Below are positions 1-8,781 of a stretch of 64,000 nucleotides of DNA, piece by piece (position 1 is the stretch's first letter; each line of letters opens with the position of its first letter). The DNA lies in contig JAFEBA010000072.1 in assembly GCA_018266105.1 (NCBI GenBank), positions 1-64,000 of the forward strand. Direction: 5' to 3'. The stretch is from a bacterium. GTDB taxonomy: Bacteria > Vulcanimicrobiota > Xenobia > Xenobiales > JADMJV01. Both the position numbers and the translations under genes were made by a program. The notes under the pieces are model-generated. The model saw only the letters and a program-made list of their open reading frames with translations. It did no database searches and was not told where the DNA came from.

Positions 1-707
1 CGGGCTCATGCCCGACGCGAAAAGAAGGGCGCTTTGCTTCCATTCTTCACTTCGAGGGAGCTGAAGCCATCGCTGCCGACCTGTCCAACCTGGAGGACTT
101 CTATTCGGCGGGTCTGCGCTCACTGGGACCGGTATGGAGCCGACCCAATCTGTTCGGCCATGGAGTGCCTTTCTGCTTCCCCTCCAGCCCCGATACAGGT
201 CCCGGACTCACCCGGGCCGGACGAGAACTGGTTCGAGTTTGCAACGAACTGGGGATTATGCTCGACGTCTCCCACCTCAACGAGCAGGGATTCTGGGACC
301 TGGCAAGGTTGACACGAGCACCGCTGGTGGCCACACACTCCAATGCTCAGGGGCCCTGCCCCTCCTCGCGCAATTTGACCGATGAGCAACTGCGCGCCAT
401 AGCTGATAGCGGAGGACTGGTGGGAATCAACTTCTGCACCTCCGACCTGCGTCCCGATGGTCAGGACGACGCCGACACTCCCATCGACCTGGTTTACCAG
501 CAGATCGAATATGTGGTGGAGGAGATCGGACTGGAGCACGTCGCCCTGGGCACGGATTTTGACGGCTGCATTGTGCCGGCCGATTTGAGCGACGTCAGTG
601 CCCTGGGCGACCTGATGGAAGGATTGCAGGCACGCGGTATGGATCAGACCGATCTGGAACAGGTCGGGTTTGGCAACTGGCTGCGGGTGCTTGCCGACAC
701 CTGGTAA
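1..707 (+). CDS. Membrane dipeptidase, peptidase family M19 (5'-truncated)
   Basis: C-terminal two thirds of a zinc dipeptidase of the renal dipeptidase family, which hydrolyses dipeptides including D-residue-containing ones. The reading frame is open from base 3, so the gene begins upstream of the window. Metal-ligand motifs follow in family order: HFEG (Glu at bases 54-56), DVSH (His at 272-274), ATHSN (His at 336-338) and GTDFDG near base 555. The N-terminal HxD ligand pair typical of the family must lie outside the window. It stops at TAA 705-707, 52 bases before the sensor kinase on the same strand. The family call is firm; the substrate and cellular location cannot be judged without the N-terminus. 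Confidence 0.92.
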   Translation, partial: GSCPTRKEGRFASILHFEGAEAIAADLSNLEDFYSAGLRSLGPVWSRPNLFGHGVPFCFPSSPDTGPGLTRAGRELVRVCNELGIMLDVSHLNEQGFWDLARLTRAPLVATHSNAQGPCPSSRNLTDEQLRAIADSGGLVGINFCTSDLRPDGQDDADTPIDLVYQQIEYVVEEIGLEHVALGTDFDGCIVPADLSDVSALGDLMEGLQARGMDQTDLEQVGFGNWLRVLADTW

Positions 708-759
708 CATTCAAGTTTACGGGCTCACCTGCCGATATGCGGTCTGAGGAACCACCGTC

Positions 760-3549
760 TTGCCTCCGAGGAGGTCTTTGGATACCGGTCCTAAAACTGA
801 AGTTACGATTGGGGCCAGCCACTTGGAATCAACCGAAAACTGGCAATACGTCATTCTTGAGGACATCGCGTCGCGAGCGCCCCTGGATACGGTTTTGCCC
901 AAGCTGGCCCATATGCTGGAGGGTCTTCTCCCGGGAAGTCGGGCCTCCATCCTTGTCCTCGAAGGCGACCGGCTGCGAGTGGCAGCCGCGCCCAGTCTAC
1001 CCGAGTTTTATAACCGCGCCATCGACGGAGTCCAGATCGGTCCCTCGGTAGGCTCCTGCGGTACGGCCGCCTTCTCTGCCCGGCCGGTCATCGTCTCCAA
1101 CATCCAGACCGACCCGCTCTGGGAAGGCTATCGAAATCTGGCGGAAGAGGCTGGCCTGCGGGCCTGCTGGTCCACTCCCATTCTCTCCCAGAGCCAGGTC
1201 TTGGGAACCTTCGCGGTTTACCTCCCCCAGCCGGCAGAACCCGACCCGGAATTTCTAGTGTGGATGCAGCGAGCTCAGCATCTAGCCTGTCTGGCCCTGG
1301 AATCAGAGCGGGCCGTGCGCCAGTTGCGCGATAGCGAGGAACGCTATCGAACCCTGGTGGACCACGCCAAGGACGGAATGTTCTTGTTTGACGCCAACCT
1401 GATCGTGGTGGACGTTAACCGGAGCGCCTGCGATTCTCTGCAGTACTCAGCTGAAGAACTCATCGGCGGCACCATCGCCAAGTTTGACCCCTATTTCGAC
1501 TTTCAAAGCTTGAGCCCTGATGTTATAGCGCGCAAAGAGGCGGGCCAGGAGTTTCGTTTCGAGTCGCGCCATCGACGCCGGGACGGGACCAGTTTCCCGG
1601 TGGAAGTGCGCGGCCTCCCTTTCCAGAACCACGGTGAGGAGCGCGTGCTGACCCTGGTGAGCGATATCAGCGAGCGAAGACAGGCCCAGGCCGCCCTCGA
1701 GCGCCAGCGGCGACTTTTGTTAGAGGCTCAAGAAATCGCCGGCATGGGCCATTTTGAAATCAATCTGCAAACCCGTCAGGTCACCTGGTCCGAGTCTTTA
1801 TGTCGCATTTACGGTCTGAAGCCATTTGACCATCAGACCGACGAAGAGACGTTTTTTGCCCCACTGCATCCCAACGATCGTGAGGTGGTGGAGCGCGCAA
1901 TCGAAAAATCCCTGCAAGATCGAGCGCCTTTCCGCATCCGCGAGCGCATCATTCGGCCCGACAGCCAGATGCGGGTCCTAGAAACCAACTGCAAAGTGGA
2001 CTGCGACGACCACGGTTCGCCCACACACCTCATTGGCGCCTGCCTGGACATTACGGAACGCTTAGAAACCGAGCTGGCCCTGCAACGCGCCAACGAAATC
2101 GCGCAGTTAACAGAATGGGTCTACGATGTGCACAGCCAGACCTTCTTCCTCCAAACCGGGGCTTCGTTCTTGCTCGAACGGTTTGAGCGCAACATCCATC
2201 CGGCAGACCTGGAAATGGTACGTCAGGCCTGGCGGAAAACCCTGAGCGAAGGCGTGCCCTACGATGTGCAAAACCGAATGCTTCGCGAGGGTCGGGTCTC
2301 CTGGATTCGAGCCTGCGCCAATCCCATCTTGGGAGTGACCGGCCGGGTCGAGCGGGTCTCGGGAGTAACCCAGGACATCACTGTGCAGCGGCAGCTCGAA
2401 GAACAACTGCGCGAATCCCAAAAAATGGAGGCGGTGGGTCGACTGGCTGGCGGCGTGGCCCACGATTTCAACAATCTGCTGACGGTCATCCAGGGCTATA
2501 CCATGCTGCTCGAGACCGACCATGACGCCGAAACCAGCCAAGAAGCCATTCAATCCATTCGCCAGGCCAGCGACCGGGCGGCGGCCCTGACCTCGCAACT
2601 GCTGGCTTTTAGCCGCAGAACCTTTGTCGAACCCCAGATCATTGACATCCATCCTCTGATTCAGCGATCCAACAACATCATCCGCAGCCTCCTGGGTGAA
2701 AACATTCACTGCCAGGTTCAACTGGCGACCGAACCGTGCATTATACGAATCGACCCCAGCCAGTTTGAGCAGGTGCTGATCAACCTGGTCGTTAACGCCC
2801 GCGACGCCATGCCTCAAGGAGGCATGCTCACGATCCAGACCTCGAGAGATGAATCTTCTGTCTCCATTACGGTTGCCGACCAGGGTCATGGCATGGACAG
2901 TGAGGTCCTGGAGCACATCTTTGAACCCTTTTTCACCACCAAGGCCTTGGGAAGTGGGACCGGGCTGGGACTGGCGGTGGTTCACGGCGTGGTCAGTCGC
3001 TGGGGCGGCGCTATCCAGGTCGAATCAATACCGGGTGCTGGGACCTCTTTCCGCTTGACTTTCGAGCTGGTGACCAACCATCCGCCCAGTCTGCCAGCCG
3101 AGCCCCCGCCCGAAGCGGTTGGAGGGGTCGAAACCATCCTCTGGGTCGAAGACGAACCTGCTGTTCGCGACATCGCCCGTCAGGCTCTGGAGGGCTTCGG
3201 CTATAAGGTGCTCTGCTCGACTCAGGCCTCGGAGGCCAGCCTGGTCGATCCGGCCGCGGTGGATCTGCTCTTGACCGATGTCATTATGCCGACGATGAGC
3301 GGCACTGAACTGGCCTGCCGGTTGCGCCAAGCCCGCCCCGACCTGCCTGTACTCTACGTCAGTGGCTACACCGATGACCGGATCCCTTGGGAGAATCTGC
3401 AGCCTGGCCGGGACGCTTTTCTTCAGAAACCTTTTACTCCCGCCGCGCTGGCCCGCAAGGTCCGGCAACTCCTGGACGAAAAGAAAGCCACGGCTATTGA
3501 CAAATGCCGCCTTCCAAGTTGCTCGACTGAAGCTTCCGGTTGCTCTTAA
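760..3549 (+). CDS. Hybrid sensor histidine kinase/response regulator (GAF-PAS-PAS-PAS-HisKA-HATPase-REC)
   Basis: Cytoplasmic hybrid kinase of 929 residues with no membrane segment or signal peptide. Domains in order: GAF (about 25-170), two clear PAS/PAC units (about 195-305 and 315-435), a shorter third PAS-like unit (about 445-545), HisKA with phospho-His in VAHDFNN (residue 568), HATPase with N-box LVVNARD and G-boxes DQGHGM and GTGLGL, and a C-terminal receiver with Asp 840 in LTDVIMP. The layout fits internal phosphotransfer from His 568 to Asp 840. No output domain or adjacent regulator is visible. The start is uncertain: TTG 760 is the longest. TTG 778 follows an AGGAGG (769-774) at only 3 bases, which is tight. 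The input signal is unknown; the cluster that follows, on the other strand, makes exopolysaccharide. Confidence 0.95.
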   Translation: MPPRRSLDTGPKTEVTIGASHLESTENWQYVILEDIASRAPLDTVLPKLAHMLEGLLPGSRASILVLEGDRLRVAAAPSLPEFYNRAIDGVQIGPSVGSCGTAAFSARPVIVSNIQTDPLWEGYRNLAEEAGLRACWSTPILSQSQVLGTFAVYLPQPAEPDPEFLVWMQRAQHLACLALESERAVRQLRDSEERYRTLVDHAKDGMFLFDANLIVVDVNRSACDSLQYSAEELIGGTIAKFDPYFDFQSLSPDVIARKEAGQEFRFESRHRRRDGTSFPVEVRGLPFQNHGEERVLTLVSDISERRQAQAALERQRRLLLEAQEIAGMGHFEINLQTRQVTWSESLCRIYGLKPFDHQTDEETFFAPLHPNDREVVERAIEKSLQDRAPFRIRERIIRPDSQMRVLETNCKVDCDDHGSPTHLIGACLDITERLETELALQRANEIAQLTEWVYDVHSQTFFLQTGASFLLERFERNIHPADLEMVRQAWRKTLSEGVPYDVQNRMLREGRVSWIRACANPILGVTGRVERVSGVTQDITVQRQLEEQLRESQKMEAVGRLAGGVAHDFNNLLTVIQGYTMLLETDHDAETSQEAIQSIRQASDRAAALTSQLLAFSRRTFVEPQIIDIHPLIQRSNNIIRSLLGENIHCQVQLATEPCIIRIDPSQFEQVLINLVVNARDAMPQGGMLTIQTSRDESSVSITVADQGHGMDSEVLEHIFEPFFTTKALGSGTGLGLAVVHGVVSRWGGAIQVESIPGAGTSFRLTFELVTNHPPSLPAEPPPEAVGGVETILWVEDEPAVRDIARQALEGFGYKVLCSTQASEASLVDPAAVDLLLTDVIMPTMSGTELACRLRQARPDLPVLYVSGYTDDRIPWENLQPGRDAFLQKPFTPAALARKVRQLLDEKKATAIDKCRLPSCSTEASGCS

Positions 3550-3677
3550 TCCTCACCAGAGTCTGGCGGGCGTCGTGCTGCCACACTGCCGGGGTCTGGT
3601 GGAAACTCTGCGTTATCCCGCCACCACTCGTAGGACATAACTCCCAAACAAAGTGGAAAAGCAGCTTGTCTGGGAGC

Positions 3678-4442
3678 CTATCCGATGGAGCGTCCTTTGA
3701 GCAAATTGAACATAAAGCGCTTCAGAGTCTTGAGCTGGCGCGCGTTGACGTTGATGAACTGGAGTGACACGAAAGTTTGACCTTCGTCGGGGTCGTAACG
3801 GACCGACATCACTTTGGCCGGCACCGAGAAAATGGGAAAGTTGTTATAGGGTGAAACCAGAACCAGCACCTGGGAGCCTTCGTCCACCTGCTGCTCGGTT
3901 TGCACCAGGGTGCCTCCCACGGAAAGATTGGCCACCTTGCCTTCAGCAATATGCTGGCCGGTCTCGCTGTCTCGCAGCTCGGCACGCAATGCGGTGGCCA
4001 GGCGAATATGCTTGCGCCGCTGGGCTCCGGTTCGTTCGGCACTCAATCCCACTTCTTCCAGGACGTGATTCACCCAGCTTCGGCCAACCTGTTCCGGACT
4101 CGAATAACGCACGCCAGCCAGGCGCTCGCCATCATGAGGACGCTTGCGTGACCACATCACTTCCACTTCGACGGGTTCGTTGTTCGGCAACTGATCGGCC
4201 CCGGGGTAGGTTACGTAAGCGATGTAGAGCTTATCACCTTTATTCACCTGACCCACGCCTTCCAGGCGCATTCCGCTGCGACTCACGTCCACCACCTGGG
4301 CTCGGAAGGGTACCTCACCGGGGCCGGTGGAACAGTCGACCGCATAACGGCAAAGCACCCGGGCCCGGTCGCGAACCTCATCGCCGGTGGGCTGGTTCAT
4401 GCCAATAAATGACTTGATGCCTTCAATCAGACTCTTGAGCAC
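3678..4442 (-). CDS. Tandem PilZ-domain protein, probable c-di-GMP receptor of the Pel-like operon
   Basis: 254 residues with two complete PilZ domains. Domain 1 has RVLCR (residues 28-32) and DVSRSG (52-57); domain 2 has RKHIR (143-147) and NLSVGG (172-177). Both pairs match the RxxxR and (D/N)xSxxG c-di-GMP contacts, so both domains should bind. The start chosen is GTG 4442, 8 bases after a GAAAGGA ribosome site and 13 bases after the stop of the PelD-like gene, so it is the last gene of that operon. Longer in-frame starts would overlap the upstream gene deeply. Inference: it supplies c-di-GMP control to the polysaccharide machine, possibly replacing PelD, whose own I-site appears lost. Confidence 0.9.
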   Translation of the reverse strand: MLKSLIEGIKSFIGMNQPTGDEVRDRARVLCRYAVDCSTGPGEVPFRAQVVDVSRSGMRLEGVGQVNKGDKLYIAYVTYPGADQLPNNEPVEVEVMWSRKRPHDGERLAGVRYSSPEQVGRSWVNHVLEEVGLSAERTGAQRRKHIRLATALRAELRDSETGQHIAEGKVANLSVGGTLVQTEQQVDEGSQVLVLVSPYNNFPIFSVPAKVMSVRYDPDEGQTFVSLQFINVNARQLKTLKRFMFNLLKGRSIG

Positions 4443-4455
4443 GTGGTGTATCCTT

Positions 4456-5784
4456 TCAGCAGCGCTGCGCGCTCTTGAGGGCTTGCTGCCAGGCCTCCTC
4501 GTACGAAGCCCCACTGGCCGAACCGACAAAGATACTGACCCGGCTGGCTTGTGGGTGACCTTGCACCTTGGCCTTGAGACTTGAGACCAGGCCGTCGGCC
4601 GCAGCCGAAGCCTGACCAGACTGGGGCAAGAGCACCGCATAGGCTTCCTCGCCGGCCCGACCGACGGTACCGCCCAACGGCTGCAAAGCGTTGGCCAGGG
4701 TTTTGCGGAACCAGACCTGGTCGGCATATTCAAGGCCTTTCAAGCCCTGCAACTGACAGACCACCAGACCCTGGCCGGCCTTCTGATTGTAGCGATCCTG
4801 CAAAAGAATGGGTGGAATGCAACCGGGAATCAGGTCGTCGCTCACCAACTGCCGAGAGAGTTCCTGAAAAGAGGAGGCGTTGTGCAAGCTATCCCCGGCC
4901 CACTTGGCGATCACGCCCAGCATCCCCAACGTGTTGCCGTGCAGGTGCGCGAAAGGCAGTCGGTCCACCGAGAGCACACCTGTGGCCTCGCCACTCTGAG
5001 GATGGAAGATGGGGGCGCAAATCAGCCGGCGGTGGCGACGGGCCGCGTCCACGCCAGTGCGACCGTCCATTTTGTCCAGGTCGAGTGGGGTCACCACCTT
5101 ACGCTGGTCCAGGGCGGTCCAGAGCAGGTCTCGATCACGGACGATGGCGCGGGCTTCCTGAGGCACGTTTTCCCAGCCCTTTTCGGCCATCAAAGTCAAA
5201 CGCTCGCCCTGCAACATGTAGACTGAGGCTTCTTGAGCGTGAACAAAGTCGACCATCAAGTCGCACAGAGCGTTGTAGAGATCCTTCTCTTCCAGTACCG
5301 AGAGCCTGCGGGCGATGTCCGCGAAGGACTGGACCGTGGTGACTTCGCCCAGGATGCGTTCATTCAATTTTTGATTGGCGGTATTGACCACCTGCAGGCG
5401 CTGGCGCAACCGCTCACCCTCATTGCGCACCTCTTCCAGCTCGGAGCGAGTCTGCAACAACTGACGGAAACGGCTGTTTTGCACCATTCCCAGCGTCACC
5501 GCCGTAATCACGAAAGAAAAGATAATGTAGACATGTGGGTCGGCGGCCGGCAGTAGATCGTGGTTGTAGACCAGCAGACCCAAAAAGTAGATGGCTACCG
5601 CTACCACAAAGGCAAACAGCGCCTCGATCAATCCGTAGCCAATGGCCGCCGCCGCGATGCACAACAGGAACGGGTGCAGCTTATAACCGATGAAGGCGAA
5701 GTTGTGGGCCAGGGCCAGGCCGAACAAGCTCATCACCAGGAAACTTCCCAGCACTGAGCCCAAATTATTAAGTCGCGTTGTCAC
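4456..5784 (-). CDS. pelD: PelD-like membrane GAF/degenerate-GGDEF protein
   Basis: 442 residues laid out like PelD, the c-di-GMP-responsive subunit of the Pel polysaccharide complex. It has hydrophobic helices in residues 10-110, a short coiled coil (about 112-145), a GAF domain (about 150-305), then a degenerate GGDEF domain in which the signature reads RAGEEAYAVLLP. The catalytic site is therefore dead, as in PelD. The RxxD inhibitory site that binds c-di-GMP in PelD should lie just upstream, but the aligned residues are P-L-G-G, so Arg and Asp are both missing. GTG start at 5784, 24 bases after pelG. The identity rests on architecture plus adjacency to PelF and PelG. Loss of the I-site makes direct c-di-GMP binding doubtful. 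Confidence 0.78.
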   Translation of the reverse strand: MTTRLNNLGSVLGSFLVMSLFGLALAHNFAFIGYKLHPFLLCIAAAAIGYGLIEALFAFVVAVAIYFLGLLVYNHDLLPAADPHVYIIFSFVITAVTLGMVQNSRFRQLLQTRSELEEVRNEGERLRQRLQVVNTANQKLNERILGEVTTVQSFADIARRLSVLEEKDLYNALCDLMVDFVHAQEASVYMLQGERLTLMAEKGWENVPQEARAIVRDRDLLWTALDQRKVVTPLDLDKMDGRTGVDAARRHRRLICAPIFHPQSGEATGVLSVDRLPFAHLHGNTLGMLGVIAKWAGDSLHNASSFQELSRQLVSDDLIPGCIPPILLQDRYNQKAGQGLVVCQLQGLKGLEYADQVWFRKTLANALQPLGGTVGRAGEEAYAVLLPQSGQASAAADGLVSSLKAKVQGHPQASRVSIFVGSASGASYEEAWQQALKSAQRC

Positions 5785-5808
5785 CTTTGTCCGCCTCTTC
5801 CTGTCATC

Positions 5809-7260
5809 TTATGAGACCGTCTTCCCGTCTCGCAGAATGGTTTTGCCCAGATAACCTTCGGACGTCATCATGGCTTTATCGAAAGGAATTCCTTCGGCCA
5901 TCGGTTGCTTGGAGAACGTCAAGAACTCCAGCTGGTCAATCTGAGCGAATAGTTTCCAGTAGCCCACCAGACATCCCAAGGCGGCACCGGGCAGTAGCCC
6001 GAGTCCATAATAGTCCTGACCAAACTTGAGAGTGACGAAGGCGCCCAGCAAGCAACCCACAAAAGTCACGATGGACGACCAAAGGGCCTCTTTGTAAAGC
6101 TGGAAGTAGAACAAAATCACCTGGCAGAAGAGCAACATCACCTGCGGAACGGCGCCCAGGCAAACATTGCGGAACATGTAACGCTCGCCGTCGTTCCACT
6201 GCAGCAAAATCTGCAACTGGGGCGCGAAGGTCAAGGCCCCTAAGGTAACTGCCACCTGAATCAAGAACAGTCCGAACAGAGAGTCGCGCAGGCGAGTCTT
6301 CAGGCGCTGGCGAGCTTCACGAATAAACTCGAGAGGCTTCTTCGTCAAAATGGCGTTGTAGAAGCCACGATAGTCTTCATAGAACGAGGTTTCGCAATGC
6401 ACATAGAAGGCCGTAATGGTCGGGATGATGGTCATCTGGGCATAGAACGAGGCCAGATCGATGGTCGGAAAAGCATACAGGCATTCGGTCTGAATCAGAT
6501 AGCCTTCCGGGCCCCACCAGTAGAACATGAGAGTCATCCACACCGAAGCATAGTAAATGAACCCGGCCAGGGGCAGTTGAGGACAAATCTTGAAATACTC
6601 CAGCCAGTCCCAGTTGAAGGAGACATCAAATTCGAACTCTCGAGCCAGAGAGGCCAGCGCCACCGCCAGAACCGCGCACTGACCCACCACCATACCCATC
6701 AGATATCCGTTGACGCTCAAATAGCGGCCCAATGTGTAGGCGGCAATCAGGTTCACAGCCGTTCCGGAAACGAAGGAGGTTGCCACCAGATGATAGGCCC
6801 GTAAGGCCCCGATAAAAGCCATGACCAGCCAGGTCTGAGCCACCAACACAAACAAAGCCACCGCCGTAAAGCGCATAAACCAGTTGATATTGATAAATAA
6901 AATGAAGGCCGAACCGATCAACAGATGCACAACGGCATTGACCAGAGTTACGGAAACCAGGGTCGGCATGTGCGAAGAAAGACGTTGCGCATCCAGCTGA
7001 TCGGCCAGATAGCGTGTCACCACCAGTTGGATGGGCGCGGTGGTAATCAGAGTCCAGGCATAGACATAGATGATCAGTTCAAGGAAGAGACGAGTCTCAT
7101 CGCCTTGAGCGCGCATCAGATACTGGACCACAACCAGGCTCACCACCGTGAGAATCCAGGGACCGGCAGCCACCAGCGCGGCGTGATAATAGCCCCTGAA
7201 GATGCCGCCCAGCGTACCTTCCTGGGTATAGGCGCGGAGTTTAAATCCTATGCCGGCCAT
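5809..7260 (-). CDS. pelG: PelG-type exopolysaccharide flippase (MOP/Wzx-like membrane protein)
   Basis: 483-residue polytopic membrane protein with about 12 hydrophobic segments spread over its whole length. The N-terminus (MAGIGFKLRAYTQEG, then GIFRGYYHAALVAAGPW) and the internal run of Tyr/Trp-rich helices are typical of PelG, the 12-TM inner-membrane transporter of Pel polysaccharide. PelG of Pseudomonas is about 456 residues, so the length is close to normal. It starts at ATG 7260, 3 bases after the pelF stop, in the same order (F then G) as classical pel operons. It would export the polymer assembled by PelF. Confidence 0.9.
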   Translation of the reverse strand: MAGIGFKLRAYTQEGTLGGIFRGYYHAALVAAGPWILTVVSLVVVQYLMRAQGDETRLFLELIIYVYAWTLITTAPIQLVVTRYLADQLDAQRLSSHMPTLVSVTLVNAVVHLLIGSAFILFININWFMRFTAVALFVLVAQTWLVMAFIGALRAYHLVATSFVSGTAVNLIAAYTLGRYLSVNGYLMGMVVGQCAVLAVALASLAREFEFDVSFNWDWLEYFKICPQLPLAGFIYYASVWMTLMFYWWGPEGYLIQTECLYAFPTIDLASFYAQMTIIPTITAFYVHCETSFYEDYRGFYNAILTKKPLEFIREARQRLKTRLRDSLFGLFLIQVAVTLGALTFAPQLQILLQWNDGERYMFRNVCLGAVPQVMLLFCQVILFYFQLYKEALWSSIVTFVGCLLGAFVTLKFGQDYYGLGLLPGAALGCLVGYWKLFAQIDQLEFLTFSKQPMAEGIPFDKAMMTSEGYLGKTILRDGKTVS

Positions 7261-7263
7261 GGG

Positions 7264-8781
7264 CTACCTTCCTACCTTGGCGCGGTTACGCCCGGATTGA
7301 GCGGCCGCCATTTTGTAAATCTGCGCGTAACTTTCCAGCAACTGCTTTTGATCATAGTAGCGGCGCACTCGCTCCTGACCCGCCTGGCCCATTCGCTGCC
7401 GCAAAGAAGGTTCGCGCCAGAGCCTGAGGATCGCTTCAGCCGTTTGACGAGGGTTCCCCACCCATGTGACCAGACCCGCCGGTCCCAAAGCTTCGTCTTC
7501 CTGGCCGCGACCGTTGATCATCTCCCGGCAAGCTCCTACGTCCGAAGCCACGCAGGGTAACCCGCTACAGAAGCCCTCCAGAATCACCAGTGGCTGTCCT
7601 TCGGAGATTGAGGTCATGACCTGCACATCAAAGCAAGGATAGTAGGTCTTGACATCCACCGGTCCGGTGAACTTGATGATTCCGCCCAGACCCAGGGCGT
7701 TGACCAGGGTCAAACACTCGGCATAGTAATCAGGATCCTCGTCGGTCGGGCCGCACAGATAAAACTCAACGTCTGGTACCGTCTGGGCCACGATTCGAGC
7801 GGCCTTAATCAGAGTCTTAATGTCCTTGATGGGCACGATACGACCCACAAAGCCAACCCGGAAACGCGAGGAGTCGCGCTGCAGAGCTCGACTGGGCGGA
7901 TTGGATAGAGCCTCTATATTCACGCCGTTCGGAATAATCTGAATGTTCTCGGCCGGCGCCCCGTACTGAATTTGAAGCTTACGATTGCCCTCAAACAGGG
8001 TGAAGATGTGATCTGCCTCCAAATAGGTGACCTTGCCCAGACCGGTAAACAGGTTGATCCAAAGTTCTTTAAAGGTTCCCAAGCCGATCTCCAGCTGACC
8101 CTGCTTGGGCGCATCCACAAAAATCCAGTCGGCCTGACTGATTTCGATACGCCGCTCGTTGACGTAGAGTCCGTGTTCGGTCAGCAGCAAAGGACGCTGG
8201 TGACGCCGGGCCGCGATCGCCCCCAGGAGACCGCACCATCCCGTAGTCACTGCGTGATAAACCCGAGCCTTGGGAATATCGGCTGCGAAGAGCTTGTAGA
8301 GCGGGTAATGAGCGTAGCGCCAGGACCAGAAGAAGTCGGAAAAGGACGCTTGCTTGTAATTTTTTTCGTAGACGTCGGTCAGCATATCCCAAGAACCACG
8401 CGAACTGGTCAAATCCTTGTAGCTCAGGGCCGGGAGTCCGCCGTTCTCTCCGCACACCGCGGCGTAGGCCCGGTCGAATTCAGCACCCTCGCCGTGGAAG
8501 AGGCCGCGAAGAAAGGGAGTGACGTCCTCCCAGGCCTGAGTTTTCGAGCCGGTGGTGGTGCGAGGGAAGTCTACGAAATCGTAAAGATAGAATTCCACCA
8601 TGGTCTTCAGGTTAGGAGGCAGCTTGTATTTGAGCTCCCTTTCCGAATTCTCGGAAGTGGCCAGGTAAAGAATCCCGAAATTCAGGTCCGGCATGCCTGT
8701 GATGAGCTGGTGAATCCAGCTGGAGACACCACCCGAGACATAAGGGTAGGTCCCTTCACAGAAGAACAAGACGTCAAGCAT
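7264..8781 (-). CDS. pelF: PelF-type GT4 glycosyltransferase
   Basis: 505-residue soluble GT-B glycosyltransferase, almost exactly the length of PelF (about 507). The N-terminus has FFCEGTYPYVSGGVSSW, characteristic of PelF. The C-terminal domain has VGRIVPIKD and the EX7E retaining-GT motif in EGQPLVILE. PelF polymerises UDP-linked amino sugars into Pel polysaccharide at the cytoplasmic face. ATG 8781 lies inside the end of the preceding gene (8-base overlap ATGCTTGA), indicating translational coupling. The sugar donor is inferred from the family. Confidence 0.93.
   Translation of the reverse strand: MLDVLFFCEGTYPYVSGGVSSWIHQLITGMPDLNFGILYLATSENSERELKYKLPPNLKTMVEFYLYDFVDFPRTTTGSKTQAWEDVTPFLRGLFHGEGAEFDRAYAAVCGENGGLPALSYKDLTSSRGSWDMLTDVYEKNYKQASFSDFFWSWRYAHYPLYKLFAADIPKARVYHAVTTGWCGLLGAIAARRHQRPLLLTEHGLYVNERRIEISQADWIFVDAPKQGQLEIGLGTFKELWINLFTGLGKVTYLEADHIFTLFEGNRKLQIQYGAPAENIQIIPNGVNIEALSNPPSRALQRDSSRFRVGFVGRIVPIKDIKTLIKAARIVAQTVPDVEFYLCGPTDEDPDYYAECLTLVNALGLGGIIKFTGPVDVKTYYPCFDVQVMTSISEGQPLVILEGFCSGLPCVASDVGACREMINGRGQEDEALGPAGLVTWVGNPRQTAEAILRLWREPSLRQRMGQAGQERVRRYYDQKQLLESYAQIYKMAAAQSGRNRAKVGR

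Noticed and set aside
2107..2985. 292-codon open frame antisense to the histidine kinase
   Set aside because: It is a shadow frame in GC-rich coding sequence; its product has no recognisable domain while the opposite strand encodes HisKA/HATPase motifs without gaps.
3678..4733. Longer version of the tandem PilZ gene starting at 4733
   Set aside because: The extra N-terminus overlaps the PelD-like GGDEF region by about 280 bases and is Arg/Ser/Pro-rich; GTG 4442 has a proper ribosome site.
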